Part shown: positions 6,928-11,467 of the stretch, in pieces
Layout of the letters: every line of letters starts with the position of its first letter
Position numbering within the stretch: position 1 is the stretch's first letter
From: an uncultured Ruminococcus sp.
GTDB taxonomy: Bacteria; Bacillota; Clostridia; Oscillospirales; Ruminococcaceae
Assembly (NCBI GenBank): GCA_946537565.1
Contig: CAMNFW010000048.1
Location: forward strand, 1-11,467
Length of the DNA stretch: 11,467 nucleotides
Reading direction: 5' to 3'
The notes under the pieces: generated by a model
Database searches by the model: none
Told to the model about the DNA's origin: nothing
What the model saw: only the letters and a program-made list of their open reading frames with translations
Position numbers and translations under genes: made by a program

Positions 6928-7767
6928 TTAGCCCTCCAATTCCTTTAACTGAGCGTTAAGCTCTGCCATTGCCTGATCATACTGTTCCTTATTAGGAGCA
7001 GTGCCGTGCCAGCCGACCTGATTTTCCATGAAGGATACGCCCTTGCCCTTAACTGACTTCTGGATAATAGCAACAGGCTGATCCTTTACCTTTTCAGCTG
7101 TCTCAAAGGCTTTGTCAATGCTGTCGAAATCGTGAGCGTCCATTGTTATAACGTGCCAGCCGAAAGCCAGGAACTTGTCAGTTATCGGCTCCGGTGAGCA
7201 GACCTCTGTGATCGGACCGTCGATCTGGAGACCGTTATTGTCAACAATTGCCACAAGATTGTCAAGACCATAGTGTGCTGCAAACATTGCTGCTTCCCAG
7301 ACCTGACCCTCTTCAATTTCTCCGTCGCCAAGAATAGTGTATACCTTATACTTTTTATTGTCAAGCTTTCCTGCCAGCGCCATTCCGCAGGCTGCTGATA
7401 TTCCCTGTCCAAGTGAACCGCTGGACATATCAACTCCGGGAATATTGATACAAGGATGCCCCTGGAGCAGCGCTCCGATATGACGAAGAGACTTAAGCTC
7501 CTCTTCCGGGAAATATCCCTTCTGTGCAAGTATAGAATAGAGTGCAGGAGCTGTATGACCCTTTGACAGTACAAATCTGTCTCTGTCCGGATTTTCCGGG
7601 TCTGCCGCATCAGCGTTGAGCTTGTTGCAGTAGAGATAGGTAAGGGTATCAGCGATAGAAAGTGAGCCGCCGGGATGACCTGACTTTGCGTTATAAGTTC
7701 CCTCGATAACGCCCATTCTCACTTTGCAGGCAATGATCTGCAAATTCTTTTTTGTAGTAGCGTCCAT
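6928..7767 (-). CDS. Transketolase, N-terminal (TPP-binding) subunit
   Basis: N-terminal half of the split transketolase. It carries the thiamine diphosphate motif G147-D-G-E-I-E-E-G through N177-N178, the phosphate-contacting SGHPGGSLS (29-37) and SKGHTAPALY (68-77). It ends near residue 279 where single-chain transketolases continue into the second domain. The ATG at 7767 is chosen over one four codons upstream because GGAGGT lies 5 nt before it, whereas the upstream ATG overlaps that ribosome-binding site and has none of its own. Transcription runs directly into the C-terminal subunit (3-nt gap). Together they serve the non-oxidative pentose phosphate pathway, important for pentose use in fibre-degrading gut bacteria (inference). 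I found no clear promoter in the 348-nt region upstream. Confidence 0.93.
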   Translation of the reverse strand: MDATTKKNLQIIACKVRMGVIEGTYNAKSGHPGGSLSIADTLTYLYCNKLNADAADPENPDRDRFVLSKGHTAPALYSILAQKGYFPEEELKSLRHIGALLQGHPCINIPGVDMSSGSLGQGISAACGMALAGKLDNKKYKVYTILGDGEIEEGQVWEAAMFAAHYGLDNLVAIVDNNGLQIDGPITEVCSPEPITDKFLAFGWHVITMDAHDFDSIDKAFETAEKVKDQPVAIIQKSVKGKGVSFMENQVGWHGTAPNKEQYDQAMAELNAQLKELEG

Positions 7768-8115
7768 AATTACCTCCATTATATTTCAGGCTTAAGGGCA
7801 TCTCCAAAAAGCTCTTCGTTTAAAGAAATATCAGTTAAATGCAGCAGATATGTGCATAGCTGAGCCTTCACAAAAAAGTTTTTTAGAGTCGCTCTTCAGA
7901 GCCTTTTTAAAACCAACGGCATTGCGCTGGTCTTATTGTCTTATTTCAAATCAGCACCGCACCAGGCACATCTGTCGGCTTTTCACTGAATCAGCTTGCA
8001 TGTTTTCCGCAATCCTGCACAGAATTCCCTTTACATAAATCAGTATGCCTGCGGAATTTCTATACGATCTTACGAAAATCTGACCATGCATCTTAAGTAC
8101 AATCTTTGTACGGTG
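7768..8115. other. 348-nt region without a recognised gene
   Basis: Between the lipoprotein stop and the transketolase start I see no credible coding sequence and no strong promoter. It holds an imperfect complementary pair (7806-7815 with 7898-7908, one bulged base), a local hairpin at 7891-7902 that shares bases with that pair, an A-run/T-run at 7872-7884, and weak hairpins at 7913-7930 and 8097-8111. It may be the leader of the transketolase operon, but no known riboswitch or T-box signature was recognised. Confidence 0.5.
7772..7777 (-). promoter_or_regulatory. Ribosome-binding site deciding the transketolase N-subunit start
   Basis: GGAGGT on the minus strand, 5 nt before the ATG at 7765-7767 when measured from the GGAGG core. 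It overlaps the in-frame upstream ATG at 7777-7779 and thereby argues against that start. Confidence 0.75.
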
Positions 8116-9345
8116 TTACTTTAACTCTATTTCAGATATGCAGGTGTCCTCGTACTTGTTGCCGGGAGCTGCATCCATAATGGTAAATTTAACTCTTTTG
8201 ACATATTTGCCTGAACAGATCATATTCCAGCCAGGCTCTGTGCCATAGTCCTCTGAAAGATATATTTCCTCAGACGTGCCGTCATCAAATTCCATTTTTA
8301 TAACTGTAGGACGGGCATTCTTCTCATAAAGCGTGCGGTCGGTTCTGAGTCCGTTGCTTATCCTTACACTCGTTATGAGCTGAGGAGTGTCACTGGCAAA
8401 GGTAATGCTCTCACCGATTCCAAGACCGTTTACTCCTTCGCACCAGCAGGTGTCCATTCTTCCGTCCATAGCCTTTTCCGGCTCGTAGCTGTTGTCACCG
8501 ATCGGTGCCAGCTTTGAGCTTGCCATGAAGGAAGTGAAAACAGGTGAACCTTCAAGATCATCCTTGTCAATTTCAATGCTGTACAGCTTCGGGTCAGCCT
8601 GTTCCATTGCTGCCTCTGAAAAAATATACCGCCCGTCAGTGTCATCAGCAAGACTGGCAAGTGTCTCTGTTATGCCAAAGTGAAGCGTTACATTATAACC
8701 CTCACTGCGGAAACTGTATCCGGCTGTACATATCGAACCTTCAAAATATCCCGGTCCGGTATTTCCTTTAGCGGCGAAGCTGCCAATGATCTGCTTCACA
8801 TCACTGTAGTGCATACCGGCATATACACCGTTGACGGTGAATTTATCTCCGGAAACAATTATCTTGTCCACAAGAGTGCCGTTAGAGGTTATGACCGGCA
8901 AAACCGCAGAAATATCATCCGAATTCTGTATTCCGGAGGCAAGGCTGAAGTCAAGAAACATGAACTCCACGCCTGAGTAATACTCATCGCAGGAAAAACG
9001 ATAGCCGCCGTAGCACTCGTCCGGCTCCATGCTCCAGATGCCGTTTGCCGTAAGCTCAGCAAAATTTTTCGTAAGCAGATTTTTGTCCAGTTCATTTCTT
9101 GAGATCTGAGGCTCCGCAGCAGTCTGGGTTTCAGTTTGAAGCTCATCAGTGACAATATTCTCATTGCGGGCGAGAGTAGTTTGTTCAGTGGTTTCTTCCG
9201 GGACAAGCTCTGATGATTCTCCTGACCCAGAAGTCTGAACGTATCCGGCATCTCCGCCGTCATTTACTGAACTGTTCTTCTGTCCGCAGCCGCCCAGCAT
9301 TACAGCTGTCAGGCAGATCATAGCAATACATCTGGATTTTTTCAT
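8116..9345 (-). CDS. Surface lipoprotein with C-terminal NADase-type (discoidin-like) glycan-binding domain
   Basis: Predicted lipoprotein of 409 residues: signal MKKSR plus hydrophobic core, lipobox LGGC, lipidated Cys20, then an acidic Ser/Thr/Glu-rich linker to about residue 80. The C-terminal domain (about 275-409) has ASSKLAPIGDNSY, A-M-D-G-R-x-D-T-x-W-x-E-G-V-x-G-x-G-I-G-E, I-S-N-G-x-R-T and a closing P-G-N-K-Y-E-D-T-C-I-S-E-I. This is the pattern of the galactose-binding-like domain named after NADase-type toxins, thought to bind glycans. The middle part (about 90-230) is unassigned; V-N-G-V-Y-A-G-M-x-Y-S-D-V-K-Q-I-I-G recalls the repeat of BLIP/SmpA-like folds, a weak resemblance. The ATG at 9345 lies 2 nt after the HAD stop, with AAAGGAG 11 nt upstream. 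A TTG at 9351, overlapping that stop as TTGA and 5 nt from the site, is a serious alternative. An earlier ATG at 9369 has no ribosome-binding site. Confidence 0.82.
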   Translation of the reverse strand: MKKSRCIAMICLTAVMLGGCGQKNSSVNDGGDAGYVQTSGSGESSELVPEETTEQTTLARNENIVTDELQTETQTAAEPQISRNELDKNLLTKNFAELTANGIWSMEPDECYGGYRFSCDEYYSGVEFMFLDFSLASGIQNSDDISAVLPVITSNGTLVDKIIVSGDKFTVNGVYAGMHYSDVKQIIGSFAAKGNTGPGYFEGSICTAGYSFRSEGYNVTLHFGITETLASLADDTDGRYIFSEAAMEQADPKLYSIEIDKDDLEGSPVFTSFMASSKLAPIGDNSYEPEKAMDGRMDTCWCEGVNGLGIGESITFASDTPQLITSVRISNGLRTDRTLYEKNARPTVIKMEFDDGTSEEIYLSEDYGTEPGWNMICSGKYVKRVKFTIMDAAPGNKYEDTCISEIELK

Positions 9346-9347
9346 GA

Positions 9348-10181
9348 TCAAAACCGCTCCTTTCCGCATCTGCTTATAATATAGTCTATAAGCTCCGCAA
9401 CTGCACCGTCTTCACAGGAATGCTCCAGAACAAGATCCGCAGCCGCTTTTATCTCCGAAACTGCGTTGGACGGACAAGCTCCGAAGTCAGCCTCTTCTAT
9501 CATTTCAAGGTCGTTGTTGAAATCTCCTACAGCCGCAAAAGTGAAGCCTTCCATGCCCTTAAGCTTCCTGTATTCAGCCAGCGCTGAGCCCTTCGACACG
9601 CCCTTGGGCAGCATTTCATAGAAAATATCCGATGAACGGACAAAATCTGCCTTTTCCATGAAGCCCTTTTCCTTTGCGATTTTTTCCAGCTCAGCAATAT
9701 CCTCATGAGCCAGCGCAAACAAAACCTTTAGCCAGCCGCCTTCCGGGATATTATCAAGATCAACATATTCCGGTACTATATTGCACAGCTTAGTATGAAG
9801 CTTCTGATAGTCAGTATTATTGAATACATATGTGCCTTCCGCTCTCAGCACCTCTCCGCCGGCACCAGGCATTGCCTTAAGCAACTCCTTTGCCATCGCT
9901 CTTGCTTCCGGCAATAGCGGGTGAGTGAAAAGGAGCTCCTCAGCGCTGTAATCATATATAGCAGCTCCATTGTACATTATCACAGGCGATTCAAGGCTTA
10001 ATACAGCCATAAACTGTGTAAACGACTGAATAGTTCTGCCTGTGGCAACAGTAAACTTTCCGCCCAGATCAGTAAAACGCTTTATTGCTGCTTTGTCCTT
10101 TTCAGTTATTTGCTTTTTGGAATTGAGCAGCGTGCCGTCCATATCACTGAGCAGCATAACTTTATTTATATCTTCAAACAA
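9348..10181 (-). CDS. HAD-superfamily (Cof-type, IIB) phosphatase
   Basis: Cytoplasmic haloacid dehalogenase-like hydrolase of 277 residues. The four HAD motifs are present: DMDGTLL with Asp13 (nucleophile) and Asp15, V-A-T-G-R around Thr47-Arg49, Lys197 in V-S-K-G-S-A-L, and GDFNND at 219-224 with acidic ligands for magnesium. The cap between about 85 and 190 places it in the Cof/IIB group, which dephosphorylates sugar phosphates, phosphorylated cofactors or nucleotides; the actual substrate cannot be told. The start codon is TTG; GGAAG lies 9 nt upstream, a modest ribosome-binding site, and a TGA seven codons upstream limits the options. An ATG at codon 9 would leave only four residues before the first motif. 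It follows the pseudouridine synthase gene by 33 nt and its stop overlaps the start region of the lipoprotein gene. Confidence 0.9.
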   Translation of the reverse strand: MFEDINKVMLLSDMDGTLLNSKKQITEKDKAAIKRFTDLGGKFTVATGRTIQSFTQFMAVLSLESPVIMYNGAAIYDYSAEELLFTHPLLPEARAMAKELLKAMPGAGGEVLRAEGTYVFNNTDYQKLHTKLCNIVPEYVDLDNIPEGGWLKVLFALAHEDIAELEKIAKEKGFMEKADFVRSSDIFYEMLPKGVSKGSALAEYRKLKGMEGFTFAAVGDFNNDLEMIEEADFGACPSNAVSEIKAAADLVLEHSCEDGAVAELIDYIISRCGKERF

Positions 10182-10214
10182 AATATCACGCTTCCATATT
10201 CAGAACAATATTGC

Positions 10215-11129
10215 TCAAGTCTTTTCAAGCTTGTGCAGTATCCCGGTGAAATAATCCGGCAATGAACTGTTGAACTCCATGTACTCACCTGTTGACGGGT
10301 GTATAAAGCCTATTTTCCGGGCGTGAAGACACTGTCCGTCAATCCCCTTGTACGGCTTTCCGTACACATCATCGCCCAGCACCGGATGACCGATGTAAGC
10401 AAGGTGTACCCTGATCTGATGCGTGCGTCCTGTCTCCAGTCTGAGCTGCACATGAGCATAGCCGCCAAACTGTTTGATCACGCTGTAGTGAGTAACCGCA
10501 TTCCTCGAATTTTCGGTGGTTACACACATTTTTTTACGGTCAGTTTTGTGCCGTCCGATAGGTGCATCAACAGTGCCCTCAGTCTCCTTGAAATATCCGG
10601 TTGCAATTGCCTCGTACTCCCTTGTGAAGTTGTGAGCTTTGATCTGTTCAGCCAGATTAAGATGCGCCTGATCATTTTTCGCAACGATCAGCAGTCCGCT
10701 GGTATTCTTGTCGATACGATGAACAATCCCCGGACGAATCACACCGTTGATACCGGAAAGACTCTCGCCGCAGTGATAAAGCAGCGCATTGACCAGAGTG
10801 CCGTTATAGTTGCCGTGAGCCGGGTGTACCACCATGCCCTTCGGCTTGTTCACTACCAGCAGATCGCTGTCTTCATATACAATGTCCAGCGGAATATTCT
10901 CCGGCACAGCATCCATTGGCTGAGGATCGGGAATTTCAGCTTCAATGATCTCATTGCCTTTGAGTTTGTAGTTTTTGCTGATGACGGCTCCACCGGCAGT
11001 AACTGCTCCGGCAGAAATCAGTCCCTGGACAGCTGAACGTGTAAGCTCAGCAATATTATCCGAAATATACTTATCTATTCTTGTTCCAGCTGCTTCCGGT
11101 GAGCATTCAAGCCTTACTTTCCTGCTCAT
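10215..11129 (-). CDS. RluD/RluA-family 23S rRNA pseudouridine synthase
   Basis: Isomerises uridine to pseudouridine in large-subunit rRNA. The 304 residues have an S4 RNA-binding domain (about 13-60) and the synthase domain with catalytic Asp140 in PGIVHRIDKNTSGLLIVAKN. Further family blocks are LVVNKPKGMVVHPAHG (91-106), LETGRTHQIRVHLAYIGHPVLGD (231-253) and LHARKIGF (268-275). The ATG at 11129 is chosen because S4 homology begins shortly after it and a GAGG lies 9 nt upstream; an open frame extends farther to a TTG at 11177 but without support. The start overlaps the end of lspA by 23 nt, the usual lspA-rluD arrangement in Bacillota, which suggests translational coupling. The name rluD is by family; the modified positions were not determined. 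Confidence 0.93.
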   Translation of the reverse strand: MSRKVRLECSPEAAGTRIDKYISDNIAELTRSAVQGLISAGAVTAGGAVISKNYKLKGNEIIEAEIPDPQPMDAVPENIPLDIVYEDSDLLVVNKPKGMVVHPAHGNYNGTLVNALLYHCGESLSGINGVIRPGIVHRIDKNTSGLLIVAKNDQAHLNLAEQIKAHNFTREYEAIATGYFKETEGTVDAPIGRHKTDRKKMCVTTENSRNAVTHYSVIKQFGGYAHVQLRLETGRTHQIRVHLAYIGHPVLGDDVYGKPYKGIDGQCLHARKIGFIHPSTGEYMEFNSSLPDYFTGILHKLEKT

Positions 11130-11467
11130 TTTCCACCGCCTCATCCTCTTTAAGTTTCTTTGCTCTTTTAGGTTCAATAAACAATAAGTATATTATCATC
11201 ATTACAAATGCCACTGTCACACAAATATCAGCAAAATTAAATATGGCAAAATCAAACAGCTGTATATCGAACATATCGACCACATAACCAAAGCGAACTC
11301 TGTCGATAAGATTACCGATTCCGCCTGCAATGAACAGGGCAATGATTATACTGATCATTCTTGACTTCTTTGAATACTTGAACATCAGCACCGTTCCGGC
11401 GGCGATGATCAGCGATGTGAAGCCGATCAGGAACCACCTCTGCCCTGCCATGCTGCCGAAGATCGCT
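11107..11467 (-). CDS. lspA: Lipoprotein signal peptidase (signal peptidase II), 5' end outside the window
   Basis: Integral membrane aspartyl protease that removes signal peptides from prolipoproteins after lipidation. The coding sequence runs off the right edge: the codons before the first visible ATG (11451) read A-I-F-G-S, matching the conserved N-T-G-A-x-F region, so that ATG is not the start. Both catalytic aspartates are seen: one in GYVVDMF and one in FNFADIC (residues 59 and 75 counted from that ATG), with the preceding GGIGNLIDR block. Three hydrophobic segments remain, followed by a short charged cytoplasmic tail. The gene overlaps the pseudouridine synthase gene. Lipoproteins encoded in the window (the binding protein and the NADase-type-domain protein) would be its substrates. 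Confidence 0.95.
   Translation of the reverse strand, partial: AIFGSMAGQRWFLIGFTSLIIAAGTVLMFKYSKKSRMISIIIALFIAGGIGNLIDRVRFGYVVDMFDIQLFDFAIFNFADICVTVAFVMMIIYLLFIEPKRAKKLKEDEAVENEQESKA

Noticed and set aside
7182..7610. 142-codon open frame on the minus strand within the transketolase N-subunit gene
   Set aside because: Overlaps a conserved gene in another frame and its translation is low-complexity and Arg/Ser-rich without domain features.
7778..7783. Perfect TATAAT on the minus strand just before the transketolase N-subunit gene
   Set aside because: A start from this -10 would leave only a few nucleotides before the ATG and would cut off the GGAGGT ribosome-binding site.
7913..7930. 6-bp hairpin followed by TTTTAAAA on the minus strand as terminator of the lipoprotein gene
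   Set aside because: The stem is short with a G-T pair, the T-run is only four, and it lies about 190 nt past the stop.
7850..8038. 62-codon + strand open frame in the gene-free region
   Set aside because: No ribosome-binding site before its ATG, no recognisable features, and opposite in direction to all neighbours.
8097..8111. Inverted repeat GTACAA/TTGTAC right after the lipoprotein stop as a terminator
   Set aside because: Three-base loop, AT-rich 6-bp stem and no T-tract after it on the minus strand.
9346..9369. Earlier ATG for the lipoprotein gene at 9369
   Set aside because: No ribosome-binding site upstream, deeper overlap with the HAD gene, and it adds eight residues before a complete signal peptide that starts MKKSR.
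10299..11036. 245-codon open frame on the + strand opposite the pseudouridine synthase gene
   Set aside because: It is fully antisense to a strongly conserved gene, has no family-like motifs or ribosome-binding site, and is best explained as a codon-bias shadow.
11130..11177. Longer pseudouridine synthase start at 11177
   Set aside because: The codon is TTG without a ribosome-binding site, and the added residues are read out of frame from the charged lspA tail rather than conserved sequence.

Overview
The window looks like chromosomal DNA of a low-to-mid GC gut Bacillota, most likely Ruminococcus or a close relative in the Oscillospiraceae. The main reasons are a dockerin-type C-terminus at the left edge, a transketolase split into two short subunits, a short GlgB, and Thr/Glu-rich surface lipoproteins ending in a NADase-type glycan-binding domain. 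The species is not determined. Apart from the dockerin gene fragment on the + strand, all ten genes lie on the minus strand.

Read in the direction of transcription (right to left), the first block (11467 to 8116) is a tight housekeeping-to-surface operon. It holds lspA (cut by the window edge), an RluD-type pseudouridine synthase overlapping it, a Cof-type HAD phosphatase, and a lipoprotein with a discoidin-like C-terminal domain whose start abuts the HAD stop. A 348-nt region without a convincing gene follows. The second block (7767 to 5974) is the split transketolase, N-terminal (TPP-binding) then C-terminal subunit, 3 nt apart and closed by a hairpin terminator at 5921-5964.

The third block begins at a good sigma-A type promoter (-35 at 5842-5847, -10 at 5819-5824). 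It reads through an AraC-family regulator, a membrane-anchored VanY/M15-like D,D-carboxypeptidase, an orphan family-5 (OppA-like) substrate-binding lipoprotein and the glycogen branching enzyme GlgB. I see no terminator between these genes, so they may form one unit ending at a bidirectional terminator (108-150). The converging dockerin gene uses that same terminator.

The genes are mostly recognisable families. I did not find CRISPR arrays, insertion sequences, tRNAs or rRNAs. The observations most worth a second look are in the third block: a VanY homologue that seems to lack the usual Glu and third zinc-ligand His, coupled at 11 nt to a peptide-binding lipoprotein that has no permease genes nearby and carries an EF-hand-like loop. 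Nothing here can be claimed as a proven new system.
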